In this document: positions 41,301 to 53,067 of the stretch, one piece after another
Numbering within the stretch: the stretch's first letter is position 1
Layout: each line of letters begins with the position of its first letter
NCBI GenBank assembly: GCA_035222895.1
Contig: JAVYIG010001834.1
Coordinates: forward strand, 1-64,000
DNA: 64,000 nucleotides
Source: Strongylocentrotus droebachiensis
Lineage: Eukaryota; Echinodermata; Echinoidea; Camarodonta; Strongylocentrotidae
Direction: 5' to 3'
Position numbers and translations under genes: made by a program
Notes under the pieces: model-generated
Database searches by the model: none
What the model was told of the DNA's origin: nothing
What the model saw: only the letters and a program-made list of their open reading frames with translations

Positions 41301-44300
41301 AGAGCTAGGATCTAACATCATTTTAAAATAAATAGCCGCATTTAGCTTGGCTATACAAGAGGGAAAACTTTAATGACGGAACAAAACGCATACAAACAGA
41401 TGAAGGCATACATATAGGGAATCTGCTTTGTCATATGTGTTTTTATTAAAAAACTTAGGATACAACAGATGAAGAAAGGGCAAATTTATGATATTAGAGG
41501 CTCTTAATATATAGCTGGAGGGATATGTACAGTAGTTGTCTGGAAGGATATCACATTATGTTGCTGAATGGGCACTTTTCTCGGTTGTGGAATAATTGGT
41601 GGGGGGGGGGCACCAGGCAAAAAACATTTCTTTTTCTATGTGCTTGTCAGAAAAAATTGCCACTGTGCCTCTCCCCTTTTTGAAAAGTCTGAATCCGCTT
41701 CTCACTAATGTTTACTGTACTCCTTTTCTCCATGGAAGGCGATGCATCGATCAGTACGTCTTATGACGTTGGGAAAACTTGGAAAGAAGGGAACTATACC
41801 AATGCTGACCTGATCCACGCAGTCCAACCACAGGCTAAAATCATCATGATCGTCAGAAATCCAACTCAAAGGTATCCCGATCTATTGAATCTTGTGCCTG
41901 AAATTAATTCGAAGTGTAGGGGCTTCCTGGAATGATACATGTATTACATAGAAACTAGTTAAACATACTTCCTTTTTTTGTTGGGGGGGGGGGAAGGATT
42001 CGGTTAAAGTCTATGGTTAATCTGGAAATCTGTTCCGAGGCAAAGTGTCAAAGGAAAGTGATAGAATGGGGAGAAACAAAGATTTTATTTGAAGTAAATG
42101 GAGACTTGCATTTGTTTTGTACACAATGCACATAAAATTCTTGATTTGTGTAAAGCAGGTTTAAAAAAGAAGCAAAAGACTAGTCAATAATCGTCAGAGG
42201 GCGATATGATAGGCAATCAGACGGTTGCGAATATGCCTTTAAAATTGTTTATATGGACGTGGCGGGGGATCGCATTCCCCGTCTCCTCCTCATTGTAGTA
42301 AACGTTATGTTTCGTGTAATTTGTTCTATTGGGAATCATACTCAAACACCCCCATCCAAACTCTAGTTCGTTGATACAGAGGTGTCGCTACGGGGGACTT
42401 GGGGACATGTTTACTCATATTTAATGGCGAAAAGGGGGAAGAAAATAGACAAAAGTAGGAATAAGAATGGGAGAGGGAAATAAATCTTCCCCATTCGGAG
42501 GTCCTTGATAATAAATTCTTTAGAGTTAAATCTGTGGTTAATTCGCGTTTCATTATTTTGCGCCACCGCCCCCCCCCCCTTCATGATACCTGTGGCCCCG
42601 CGATAGCTGGAGCCACGCTACGCCTCTGCGTTGATATATTCATGTTATACGATGACAACTTGACATTTAGTAAGACAATGACATTGTAGCATCATACTTA
42701 CTATAGAAACCTAATTATATCACATCAATAAATCCCCGATTTTCTTATTTTATCCTCCATCAGATTTTTTTCGCAGTTCCACTATTACGGTTTCCGAGAT
42801 ACAAGTCCTGCTGCTCTTGACCATGAAGCCAAAAAAGAAATCAGCTGCTTCACCAGCTGTCTGCAAAAACACTCAGAAAGATACTGCACCTTTAGAAAGC
42901 CATGTGTAAGTTGATCATCCTACTTTATCATCTCCCGATGAAGTCACATCTTGATCGAGTTCCATTCTCTTCTAGTGGAAAGTAATAAAGTGGAGGAACC
43001 CGGATTCTCTAGTGTGGGAGGTGGAGGGAGGGAGGGGATAATCACAAGTCACAAATCACACAAAAAAAAAAAAAGAGAAAACGTCAAAACAAAGATATTT
43101 TGTTGAGGTGTCGTGTTGAAATGGATTATGTCACCGGACTGTGGATCACATGGTTCGCGGTTCGAGTCCCCAACGTGGCACTAATATAGATATATATTGA
43201 CTGCTATGAAAGGCATCGCTGTTTCTATAAGATCAAGGGGGCATTATATCCTGCTATGACCCCGACAGCCATTATAGAAACTGATATATGCTTCGAATAT
43301 TAAAGCAGTCCATATATCTTTTATACACCGAATTCACACACAAATCTACAAAGAATTCTTACCCCAACCTTCTCTTGAGTAAAGATTGGTTAAAACATCA
43401 CAGAAAATCTGAGACACTGTCTGTAAATCTTCGCTGGAAAGTTGTCTGAAATTTACGATCATTAGGGAATCGCACACATATACTGCACTGTATTTTGTGT
43501 CCGCGATCGCGCAATGAAACTTAAACCAATGGGGACCTAAAATGTAGCGACCAAATCGCACAAACACTGCATGGTATCCGCACTCGCACAAAGATCTCCG
43601 CAAAATGTATTTATGCGGCCCGTTACCCTCGGGGCAACGGACATCTTTAAAAATAACTATTGACCGGTAGGCGGGTATGGCTATAATCACTCAACATACT
43701 AAAGAGAGGTATTTAATGTCCTTTAGAAAGACATTAATCTCCACTTGCCACTCTCTATATTAAATGGGTACCCGGTGGGATGTTTGATTGTCATGTGTGC
43801 GCTTGTAAATTGGCGTCTGGCCGAAATACTCCCCACGAAGTGGAGCGTGTGTACTATAATGTGCGGATTAACAATTGAATCCATTTACCAAGTAATAAGC
43901 GCTCAGAAACTATTATCAAGCGCTTTACAAATGAGACTACTATTAGAATAAAAGCAAAACAAACAGAAAAAAGGGTCACTGCACTTTTAGATGCTTCTTA
44001 CTCCAAAATACCCTGACAATCATTAAGTAAAGGTATGTCAGGACGGGATTTCCAAGGGGCTATGCCCCCATGCCCCCCCCCCCCTCCTTGATTCGCCACT
44101 TCGAGAATAATCGATGCTCTGCGTTATTAATAATAACACTTTACTTGTCCTTCTGGTCACTTTGAAAAAGGCAAATCATAACTTCTTACGATGCATATAA
44201 AATGCTAAGCTGAAATGAAGTTTTGTCTAATGTGTTTCTTACAATTAAGTTTGATTAGGTTCATCTTTCGAAAATATTTACCATTTTGTATTGTTTGAAT

Positions 44301-45492
44301 AAAAATTTGCTCCAGACAAAGCCTCATGTTTTCCATTCTATTTGTTTGAAAACTTGTTTTTTTCGACTTCAAACTAGGTATTCAACTAGTTAACACAATT
44401 CTTTCATTTTATCCATGCTTATGCTTAACAGGGTATGTTGAACAGTATTTACATAGCAATCGCGAAAGACTGGATGAGAGTATTTGGCCGTGATGGAGTC
44501 TATATCTTAACATTAGAGGACTGGTATGGAAATACTGGGAAAGAAATTGAGAAACTCCTAAAATTCTTAGAACTTCGTAAGTATACACATTTTTGTTTTT
44601 GTTTTGTTTGTTAAAGGGGGTGTAGCATTACGAGACTACGTGTCTTTCTCATGGCCTGAATCGGGGCCAATCAGGTCGGAAGACGCGACCGCAGTATAAA
44701 CGTGCGTGCAACATACGCGAAACCGAAGCGTAATGAGAACTTCGGTGTGTTTCGCGAACGCTAGCACGCGCTGACCGTTAATCAATTCCATTCGTTTACG
44801 TGCAGTTGTCCAAAAGAAGTCGTAGATGGCGCTAACCAGTATTTGCCATGCTACACCCCCTTTAAGCTGTTTGTCGCTTGTTGCTGTTGCTTTATCTTGG
44901 TCAGAGGCGGATCTAGGGGGCCCGGGCTCCCTCCCCTGGCCAAAAAACAGTTAGATTTAACCTTTTTTCAAATAAAAAAGAAGACGGGCCCCCTCCCCCT
45001 GGCGCAAGGGAGGGGGTGTTGATTCGGCGCTAAATATTTTCTCACGAATTAAAAAGAAAACAAAAAATAGTTCTCCTTAAGATCTATAATGTGCATTGCA
45101 CATGTCACGTCAATTACCTGACGTATACGAATGCGTCAGCGACTGGCATGGTCTATGGCGTACCATGTGTGAGATTGTAAAATAAACAAAAATTGACGTG
45201 AATACGAAATGATGTCTCCTGTGCAAATGGCAACATCTGCTTCATAGGTATACTACCTTGTTCATTTTTTTTTTAAAATACATTTTTGATCTCGTCTTTT
45301 CTCGCAGCTGATCTTCCAAAAGATGAAATCTCGCGAATAACCAGCAGAAAGGCAAAGAACGTGAATGCCAGGAAGGCCCGAGGTTCCATGTGGAACACAA
45401 CTCGCGATCTCCTACAAGATTTCTTCAGGCCATTTAACAAACGATTTGCCAGCTTCATGAACGATACGAGGTTCCTGTATAATGAGGGATGA
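37936..45492 (+). CDS. CHST15-like: Carbohydrate sulfotransferase, CHST15 (GalNAc4S-6ST)-like, at least 7 exons
   Basis: Type II Golgi membrane enzyme expected to move sulfate from PAPS to a sugar of a glycosaminoglycan chain. Exons: 37,936-38,307; 39,875(or 39,914)-40,272; 40,800-40,946; 41,739-41,871; 42,764-42,905; 44,432-44,576; 45,308-45,492. Exons 2 to 7 join in consistent phase (1,1,2,0,1) with AG/GT borders and end at TGA. Exon 1 encodes a short cytosolic tail and a membrane segment at residues ~20-36, then a polar stem. Exon 2 holds GMAKCGTTDLW, the 5'-phosphosulfate loop, and KEPHWWARRR, a signature of the CHST15 group. Exons 4-5 give IIMIVRNPTQRFFSQF, the 3'-phosphate site. Total ~500 residues, near the human enzyme. 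The exon 1-2 join is out of phase as drawn (phase 0 versus 2), so a small exon or another splice site is missing. Exon 1 assignment is therefore less sure than the rest. Confidence 0.85.
39130..39215. repeat. GT-rich microsatellite in intron 1
   Basis: TGTGTGTG tracts with GC-containing interruptions over about 80 bp. Confidence 0.85.
39235..39780. repeat. Inverted tgcccctttt-type repeat with a ~70-bp tandem module
   Basis: AAAAGGGCACT motifs are the reverse complement of the repeats at 2,000 and 35,100. Inside, CTCATTAGAAGGGGAGGTGG, ACTTCTTACGAAGTCAAAGG occurs three times (near 39,509, 39,605 and 39,661), twice followed by AGAATCTGTCAAAGTCACTT. It ends in a C run. Confidence 0.75.
39875..40272 (+). 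CDS. CHST15-like: Sulfotransferase exon 2 (PAPS 5'-phosphosulfate loop)
   Basis: Acceptor TTGTTCAG at 39,874, or TTACAG at 39,913; both give phase 2. Encodes YCLPYFYIIGMAKCGTTDLW and KEPHWWARRRRG. Ends before GTAGGT in phase 1. Confidence 0.85.
40579..40698. mobile_element. 120-bp fold-back MITE in intron 2
   Basis: The ends ACCTCAGTCACACTACCGAG and CGGTGTGACTGAGGT are inverted, with further pairing of CCGACA and GTCGGT. No clear target duplication. Confidence 0.65.
40800..40946 (+). CDS. CHST15-like: Sulfotransferase exon 3
   Basis: Acceptor TTAAACAG, donor GTAAGC, phase 1 in and 1 out, no stops. Encodes SSIDWYLNWFKTFG. It lies between the 5' loop and the GDAS block, as in the family. Confidence 0.75.
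41739..41871 (+). CDS. CHST15-like: Sulfotransferase exon 4 (3'-phosphate-binding block)
   Basis: Acceptor ATGGAAG, donor GTATCC, phase 1 to 2. Encodes GDASISTSYD and VQPQAKIIMIVRNPTQ, with the Arg of the 3'-phosphate site. The ORF runs past the donor, which is intron. Confidence 0.85.
42764..42905 (+). CDS. CHST15-like: Sulfotransferase exon 5
   Basis: Acceptor CTCCATCAG, donor GTAAGT, phase 2 to 0. Encodes FFSQFHYYGF (Ser and Tyr after the Arg-Asn-Pro motif), then a cysteine-containing segment SCFTSCLQKHSERYCTF. Confidence 0.82.
43109..43181 (+). mobile_element. tRNA-like SINE head (73 nt) in intron 5
   Basis: 73 nt with tRNA proportions: 5' GTGTCGT can pair with 3' GTGGCAC (some wobble). 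ATGGATTATGTCA fills the D-arm position, GGACTGTGGATCACA the anticodon arm, and CGCGGTTCGAGTCCC carries a B box (GGTTCGAGTCC). The T stem pairs poorly, and it sits in an intron followed by unrelated AT-rich sequence, so a tRNA-derived SINE or tRNA pseudogene is more likely than a working tRNA. Confidence 0.5.
44432..44576 (+). CDS. CHST15-like: Sulfotransferase exon 6
   Basis: Acceptor GCTTAACAG, donor GTAAGT, phase 0 to 1. Encodes SIYIAIAKDWMRVFGRDGVY, ILTLEDW (the L-x-L-E-D strand of the family) and EIEKLLKFLEL. Confidence 0.85.
44615..44861. mobile_element. 247-bp TTAA-type MITE in intron 6
   Basis: Flanked by TTAA (44,611-44,614 and 44,862-44,865). Inverted ends AGGGGGTGTAGCAT and ATGCTACACCCCCT. 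The interior has CGCGAAACCGAAGC and CTTCGGTGTGTTTCGCG, which fold on each other. Confidence 0.85.
45308..45492 (+). CDS. CHST15-like: Sulfotransferase exon 7, C-terminus
   Basis: Acceptor TTTCTCGCAG, phase 1. Encodes NVNARKARGSMWNTTRDLLQ and DFFRPFNKRFASF, the N-x-x-K and F-x-x-P-F-N-x-x endings of the group, then TGA. 3' UTR unknown. Confidence 0.85.
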
Positions 45493-46929
45493 CAATCCTA
45501 CACACAAAAGATGTTATTCAAGAGAGTGAAAATATATTTAGGTAAATATCCGATGGGGGTGGGGGGGGGGGGGGGGGGACATAATTTAACACCTGATTTA
45601 TACAAAGTTTGTTTTTCATGAGGAAACAATGCGCTGGCATTTTAACCCTGAAATGTTTACCTATTACATTTTTACCTATTACATTTTTTTCTGACACATA
45701 ATTTCCAACACATAATTTCCAACATCATCATCAGTTTTTATATGAGATGATATCACTAACAAAATTAAAACAGTTCAGTTGACATAAGGCCGAAATACAA
45801 GATTACGAGTGGGCCAATGTATAAGACATTGTGTGAACTATACTAGTAATTCAACAAATTTGAACAGATTGCAGGTTCTGCGAAAACAAAGCCTTGAGAA
45901 TTGTGTGGGTTGAAACGTCTGTCTAGATGTTCGAATGGAACTTTATAATTTAAATGTTTTTCAAAAGAATTAGAGAATTATTTTTTTGATTGATCGTCCG
46001 AATTCCAAATAGGATAACTCGAGAGTTGGATTTCTGATTCTGTTCAAACCTTTCATGTTTGTTGATGAAATGTGTTTCTTGGAGGTGATCTATTTATAAT
46101 TCCATTGAATGGGATAACTCAACATTCCATTGAATGTTTTAATTTTCCTGTAATAATGTCATGAATAGATTATTAGCTCCGAAATAATAACAAAATAAAT
46201 TAAATCATGAGATCATTAAAAAAATAAATTTTTGTTGTTGTTGATAGTTCACGCCCTAGAGATATATTTAGAGAACATCTGTGGAAGAAAAAAAAAATCA
46301 GCTTTCTAGTGTGAATGGTATTCAGTAGTCTGAGAAGAGCCTAAGATTTGCAAATATTGGCTAATTTGCATAATTTAATGCTAATTAGCGTTTTATGGTG
46401 ACAATTTTACAATCATAATCGTCCTTAATATATAACCTGTCCATTCATATATGGTTTTGTGTGGTTATTTTTGCAACTTCCTTTGGAAATTGGTCAAATA
46501 TGAGTATACTACCAGTTCCCTGTAACCCCCCCCCCCCCCCTCCTTAAAGATTCTGTGTTTTACAAATAGTGTACTATGTATGGCACATGTTTACAAGTAT
46601 TACGTATCATGTTTTGAAATACGATCAAATCTTCATATGATATGGAATAAGAACAAAATGTAAATAAAATAGGTAACAGTACTCTACTCGTAGACGTAGT
46701 TGAGATGGAAAGTTTATATGATATTGTTGCTTTCAAGTTATTGTAAGCGTAACAGTTTGCTTGTATAATTTTTTGTTTATGTGAAGATTATGTTCAAGTA
46801 TCCAACAGTTAAATTAAATAGGAATGTGCTTGATGTTCAAAGAGTATACATCTGCAAACTTGTAAAACACTAATTATACAAATGAATTCCGATATGCCAA
46901 AGTTGAGATGTTATACAGGTATAACCAAA
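45493..46929. other. 3' flank of the sulfotransferase, no gene seen
   Basis: AT-rich, with a G run at 45,556-45,578 and a C run at 46,527-46,541. AATAAA-like signals are common (for example 46,188-46,200) and none can be chosen as the polyadenylation site. Confidence 0.5.
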
Positions 46930-47640
46930 GACATATTGAATTGAATTGAATTGAATTGAATTTATTTATTCACCACCATTGAAAACATTGAAACAAAAGA
47001 TAAATGTACAATGACAATGTCAATATAACATAAATGCATGACATGAATTATACAAAAAAAAATACATGTTCTACAGCGATATACATGTACATTATGACAA
47101 AGATAAAGTAAACTTTGCTTCAAGAGTAAAACAACAAATGACTATTTACAATGAGTTTGTGATCGATGGTAAAATAGAGTCAACATTAGCACATGTGCTA
47201 GTCGAGTCTGACTCTCGTTATCTAAAGCCTAAAATAAAGTTAATTTAAAAATATATGATGGGTTTCCAAATCTTATAAATAATTTTGTGTATAATATTAA
47301 AATGAGACTGGTTACTATATACAACTATATAGTTACGAGGTTATGATTCGTGGTTTTCACTTAAGAGTACTTTTGTAAGTTTTTTACGAAAAGAGGTTCT
47401 TGATCTCTCAATTCTTAGATCAGTAGGAAGCATATTCCAAAAATTACTTCCAACAAACGAAACAGAAAACTTTCCTTGGTCTGTTTTGAATAAAGGAAGA
47501 CGTAATTGTCGACCCGTTTTTTGTCTTGTGGAATATTCATGTTGTATCATACTGCAATAATGTTTTAAGGAATGATACACAACAACAAACCAAGGTCAGA
47601 TATCAGTTCGTATATTTCTGATAAGGCTGAATGGTCAGTT
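46930..47640 (-). pseudogene. LINE 3' end, CR1/RTE-like, minus strand
   Basis: The minus-strand ORF 47,580-47,341 reads HEYSTRQKTGRQLRLPLFKT, SVSFVGSNFWNMLPTDLR and SRTSFRKKLTKVLL, the typical C-terminus of CR1/RTE/I-group LINE proteins (S-T-R-x, F-x-G-x-x-x-W-N-x-L-P). On the minus strand it runs out to a microsatellite-like tail of TTCAA units at 46,935-46,960, the usual 3' end of such elements. Confidence 0.68.
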
Positions 47641-47789
47641 GGACATCTTTGTCCTTATTTGAACGATCTCTTTTACGACTAATATAATTAATACCGTAAG
47701 ACCTTAATATATATTTTTTTAATACAATTTTTCTTCTTATTTTGTTTTGTTTAATAAGTAGTTTACGGGTTAATGCAGAACAAACTAAT

Positions 47790-49376
47790 ATTATGAAATT
47801 GGGGAAAAACAAAGACAAATCAGAAAAACTTCCCTTCGGGAATGTGGTTAAAGAAATTAAGATTTAGGGAGTGTATTTTGCGTTAGACGTCAGAATAAGA
47901 GAGGAATTGAATTATAAGGAGATTTTAAGCAAGATTAAAAGACTTCTCGGATGGTGGAAACAGAGGGACCTTACCGTGTTTAGAAAAATTCATTTATTAC
48001 AAACATATGCATTATGTAAATTAAATTGCGTTTTTGCTTCAGTAGTGGTTCCAAAGTGGGTCATATCGGAAATACAGAAAATATGTTTTTAATTTATTTG
48101 GAATGAGAAAGATCGAATTAAGAGATTAATATTGTATCAAGGTTATAATGAAGGAGGGCCGGTTACAAATTACTCATTTTGACTCGTTTGTAAAAACCCA
48201 ACGGGTAATGTGGGTGAAAAGACTATTGTACTGAGAAAAATCTATGAGATGGAAGCTATACTAAATTGATTTCTGCTTCAAGATGGTAGGGGGTAGATTT
48301 ATTTTTTGTGTAACTATGATTCCAAGTTATTAAATTTCAAAGTACCTAAGTTCTATTTTGAAATGATAAAATCATGGGAAGAGTTAGAAGGTTGTAGGAA
48401 TTTTGAAGAAAAGAATAATTCAATTATTTTTAACAATAAAGATTTCTTATTGAAAAGGAAAATGATTTTTGATGAGGAGTTGTTTACACGCAATATAATT
48501 TTAATTCAAGATATTTTTGCTGAAAATGGCATGCGGGCAGTATCTCATTTTCAATATTTGGGGTTAAAAGGAAACAAAATTGCTGGTGTATGGAATATTG
48601 GGGAAGCTATTTTGAGAAGCGGAAAAAAGGATAACTGGAGTTTAGTGGATGTAAAAGAGTATGATATTTTAATGCAATTTAACAGTACTATGAAGCTCCT
48701 CAGAGATGTATTATCGAGGAAGGTTTATGAATATTTGATAGAGAAGTTAAAACAATTATTTGTCTATTCATTTAGGGTTGTCCGGTAACTCTCAACGAAT
48801 AAAGATTTTTAATACAATTATTTTTGCAATGAAATATTGGATATATAGATGCAGGGGAAAGTCCGTAATATTGTCTTTGGGGTAGTTTCAAAAAGAACTG
48901 TTGGAATTGAGGGAAGAAGAAAAGAATTTTGCAGGGAGGGCAGGTAAATTGGCCTTACATTTAAATAAGTGGGAACAAGTGAAGTTTTCATGAACTTTTA
49001 ACACTGGGCTATTGTGGCTATTGTAGCCTCGTTTAAATGATTTTTTTAATGTTTTAAATAGATTGTTTCTGTTTGTCTGTCGCTTCAATTTGGGGTATTC
49101 TGAGGAGGCTAGGAACAGTGTGTGGTGGAAGTGTGGTCGGGTAGTGTGTGTGTCGCATGGTGGGGAGGGATGGGGGGGGGGGGTAGTAGTGTGTTTGGTT
49201 GGATGGGGTTATTTGATTTATGTTACAACTGATTTCATTTTTGTTTTCATCAATTGTACAATCTTTGTAATGAAAATGTTTTGAATTCATGTCAAGGAAA
49301 AACAACTGTATTTTATTTCTAACATTAATTTGTATTGTTTGGTATCAATAAAACAAAAAATATTGAAGAAAAAAAA
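47790..49376 (+). pseudogene. LINE 3' half (L1/Tx1-like), plus strand
   Basis: Frames in order: KLPFGNVVKEIKI, then VYFALDVRIREELNYKEIL, IKRLLGWWKQRDLTVFRKIH and TYALCKLNCVFASVVVPKWV (the thumb/connection signature of L1-like RTs), then CNYDSKLLNFKVPKFYFEMI. Stops and frameshifts interrupt. The 3' UTR ends with AATAAAACAAAAAATATTG and an A run at 49,376. It is directly followed by the start of the dispersed repeat at 49,378. Confidence 0.72.
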
Positions 49377-49377
49377 T

Positions 49378-50985
49378 GTCATATGGCTTGGCATTCACAC
49401 ACATCTACAAGTTTAAAAAACGAAGTTATAAAATAGATCTGGAGAAATTCGAACAGAATTTGTGTATTTTTTTTGAGGGGGAAAGGGAAATATCTTTAGG
49501 CTGAAAGGTTAAAGTCACCTGAAAAAAGTTAGTCCAAAATCCCTTTTTACACCAGAAATTACCCACAATTTATTGTTTATTGAAATGGCACATGTATAAT
49601 AGAAAAACGAAAGTTGACTGACATGGATTGGTCGTCCATTTATGGTTGGAATGGCAACCAAAAATTACTTCTTTTTTTTCTCGGTAGAATTTGATTAAAA
49701 TGAGTAAAAGAGGAGCGAATAAAATATGATCTGAGCATACCATTGAATGTGTCTGGGGTGCCCTCGGCCCCGGGTTAATAGGGTTAAAATGGTAAAAATT
49801 GTACTTTATAATTCCCACGTCACGTATTTCTAGCAGTTGACCCATTTAATTCCAACAACTCGTCATCTTGTCTTCTTGTCCTAAACAAGTCGACTTGCCG
49901 AGTTTCAACAACTCGTCATCTTGTCTTCTTGTCCCAAACAAGTCGAATTGGCGAGTTTCAACAACTCGTCATCTTGTCTTCTTGTCCCAAACAAGCCGAC
50001 TTTCCGAGTTTCAACAACTCGTCATCTTGTCTTCTTGTCCTAAACAAGTCGACTTTCCGAGTTTCAACAACTCGTCATCTTGTCTTCTTGTCCCCAAACT
50101 AGCCGACTTTCCGAGTTCCAACAACTCGTCACCTTGTCTTCTTGTCCTAAACAAGTCGACTTGCCGAGTTTCAACAACTCGTCATCTTGTCTTCTTGTCC
50201 TAAACACGTCGAATTGGCGAGTTTCAACAACTCGTCATCTTGTCTTCTTGTCCCAAACAAGCCGACTTTCTGAGTTTCAACAAGTCGTCATCTTGTCTTC
50301 TTGTCCTAAACAAGTCGACTTGCCGAGTTTTAACAACTCGTCATCTTGTCTTTTTGTCCCCAAACTAGTCGACTTTCCGAGTTCCAACAACTCGTCATCT
50401 TGTCTTCTTGTCCCAATCAAATTGACTTTTCGAGTTCCAACAACTCGTCATCCTGTCTTCTTGTCCCCAAACTAGTCGACTTTCCGAGTTTCAACAACTC
50501 GTCATCTTGTCTTCTTGTCCCAAACAAATTGACTTTCCAAGTTTCAACAACTCGTCATCTTGTCTTCTTGCCCAAAAGAGTCGATTTGCCGAGTTTCAAC
50601 AACTCGTCATCTTATCTTCTTGTCCCAAACAAGTCGACTTCCGAGTTCCAACAACACGTCTTCTCGTCGTTTTGTCTCGTCTTCTTGTCTTCTCATCTTG
50701 TCATCTGGTTGGCACTTATAACCTCCGTAGTTTCCCCCTCTCGTGCGAAGCGCGGAAGCTTTGACCTTTCATTAAATTATTAGAGAAAGAAGACGTTTTA
50801 CCGACTCTTAATCATTGTCTGAATTTTCAAAAATATTTCTTGGTCCGATAAAAAGTCACAGTTCGTAAGAAAAAAAACTTTGCTGGCCATAATACGACTC
50901 ACCGCCTTCAAACTTCTGCATTGATATAGTACACATGGATCGAGCAAGAATACCGACACAGCGGACCCGACATAGCAACATAATT
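49378..50985 (+). repeat. Large dispersed repeat, copy B (pairs with 3,161-4,786)
   Basis: Begins GTCATATGGCTTGGCATT and ends near CGGACCCGACATAGCAACAT. Compared with copy A it lacks the poly-C MITE and has more minisatellite units. A short inverted satellite unit lies at 50,735-50,800. Confidence 0.8.
49857..50660 (+). repeat. 53-bp minisatellite, array B
   Basis: About fifteen units of the same 53-bp repeat as 3,612-4,207. Some variants (AAACACGTCGAATTGGCGAG, AATCAAATTGAC) are shared between arrays, others private. The ORFs here are frame-cycling artefacts. Confidence 0.93.
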
Positions 50986-51054
50986 ATCTATGCGTATTTT
51001 TCTTGCTCCCTCAACGTGGCGACTTCACCCAACATCCCCTCTCTCTCTCTCTTA

Positions 51055-51421
51055 GGGCGTGTTCATGCTTCACTCTTTCTGGCCAGAATCAGGCATCTGT
51101 TACGCGTTTAGTTTAAAACACGGTTGCGTCTTAGCTTACTTTTGTAGAATCACCGAAAAACGGCGATCACGATCGCCGATCGCAAACTCACAAAAAGATG
51201 CGTTTACAATTTGTAAACGCGTTTAAATGGGGTCAACGCACTGACCTCTAGTGGGTCTACGTAGCATGCACAGTGAAGGTTTGCGAATCCAGCTGGAAGA
51301 CCAATTAGGCCACACAAGGAGAATTGCCTGGATGAGCCAGATAAGTAAGCATAAACAGTACACCGTGGAACTGCGGTCACGATCGCTCATTCTACCTTAA
51401 AAATCAAGCATGAACGCGCCC
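51055..51421. mobile_element. 367-bp TTA-type MITE (PIF/Harbinger-like ends)
   Basis: Flanked by TTA (51,052-51,054 and 51,422-51,424). Inverted ends GGGCGTGTTCATGCTT and AAGCATGAACGCGCCC. The interior has CGATCACGATCGCCGATCG and CGGTCACGATCGCTCAT in opposing halves. No gene. Confidence 0.8.
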
Positions 51422-51454
51422 TTACTCCCACCCCTCTTTTCTCAAGCAGTTACC

Positions 51455-51700
51455 CCCCCCCCTCTCTCTCTCTCTATCTCCTCTCTTTCACCCCCAGTTT
51501 CTCTTTTTTTTTCCTTTTTTTCCTTTTCTCCATTTCTTTCCTTTCTTTCTTTTCCTTTCTTTCTTCTCCATCCTCTTTCTTTTTTCTCTTTCTCTCTTCT
51601 CTTCTCTTTCCTTTCTTCCCTTTCTTCTCCTTCTCTTTTTTTCTTTTCTTTCCCTTTCCCTCTCATTTCCCCCTTTCCCCTTTTCTCATTTTTCCCGACA
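51455..51700. repeat. Pyrimidine-rich (CT) tract
   Basis: About 245 bp of almost pure C and T. It mirrors the GA tract at 25,800 in composition but not in repeat unit. ORFs here are artefacts. Confidence 0.88.
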
Positions 51701-51903
51701 GCAGCGCAAGTTTACCGATAATATCCCGACAGGTGGGGGTGTCACAACCCCCCCCCCCCCCACACAAACACACACCCCTTCCCCCCTTTAGCGACGCCCT
51801 GGGTATAGGGCACACGCGAAGCGCAAGCGAAACTCACGCCGCGCCTAGCCTACGTCGAACCCGGTCGCGTCTTCATTTTCGTACCATAGCAAGCCCAGAA
51901 TAA

Positions 51904-52257
51904 GGACTTTTAGATTTGCCCTTCGACAGAGTGGACTGCTTCGTGTGACGTCCTTTCAAGGCACTTGCAGTACGTGTGACGTCCTTTTAAAGGCCGCCTG
52001 TACTAGTTTGGCTAAGAGGGATTAGACCACCCAGGGTGGTCACTGACGGGTGGTTATCTCATCAACTCAGCTCTCAATTTACATAAGAAAAAGAGGATCA
52101 TGGGGGACCAATGCATGGTCACCGATTAGGCATTGTTTTCTATATAGAGGGATCAAGTAGCTACAAGTACAATAGTGGGGCTTAAGTCACTGGCAGTGCT
52201 GTAAAAGGACACCACACGCAGCAGTCCACTATGTCGACGTGCAAATCTAAAAGTCCC
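51904..52257. mobile_element. MITE of the GGGACTTTTAGATTTGC family, both ends present
   Basis: Ends GGACTTTTAGATTTGC and GCAAATCTAAAAGTCC. The interior has GTGTGACGTCCTTTTAAAGG, the GGTGGTCACTGACGGGTGGT stretch, and AGTCCACTATGTCGACG. The left-truncated relative is 5,945-6,169; a fragment is at 18,110-18,340; a short full version is 54,071-54,223. Confidence 0.72.
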
Positions 52258-52749
52258 TATTGAGGTCCCGAAGGAAACCAGCGCATGCGCACAGGGATGG
52301 GGGGGGGGGGGGTCATCAAGCCTTAAATCCGACGATCGATCCGATCCATTTTAAGGGTGTACGTTTTACGGTCTTATATAGCGACGTGCGCGCCTGCTCA
52401 CACAAAATTCAAAATACATATAGTGATACGAGAATATAAACAGAATAGAAAAAGAGCGACACGAGAGAGAGAGCCGTCACATCTAGTCTCGTGAAAATGA
52501 CTACAGTAGTGAGTATATAGGCTCAAACTATTTGGTATGTTCAGCATGTTCGTGGGCAGAATTCTTTTCAGTAAATTTGTTTGGTTTTTAGCAGTGCTAT
52601 TAATCATCGTTAGCGTAAAATAAGAAATTTGGAATGTTATTTTTGTTTAATAATAATACACGCGTTGTTTTCCTATTCATGAAGAATTACTGTCTTTGCG
52701 TATTGTATTTATGTTGGAGATGTAGAACATCCAAGTTTATTGTCACACA
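52258..52749 (+). repeat. Large dispersed repeat, copy B continued
   Basis: Parallels 6,170-6,655 in order (GCGATATA-type stretch, CGACGTGCGCGCCTGCTCAC, CTCGTGAAAATGACTACAG). It is cut at GTCACACA by the hAT-like insertion and resumes at 54,666. Confidence 0.75.
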
Positions 52750-53067
52750 CAGGGCTCAAATTAATTTTTTGTCCACGGGGGCTCTTCCCCCGAAAAAAGA
52801 GCCCCCGTGAGCCTTCTCATGGGGGCTCTTTTTTATACAAATATCCATTGAATTGGTACCTATGATACTCCTCAATTATTTGCTATTTCATCATTATCAT
52901 TTCAATCAGCATTTTCCCTCTTACAAATTTACAAGCTACATAGCTGTTACTGGCCTGTGTATATAATATATACGCATACAACACTGATCTTTATGATGTC
53001 TTTAACGTGACATATCTTCTTCTCCCTTGCAAACGAAAAGAGAACATGGTCTTTAAAAGGGATTAAG

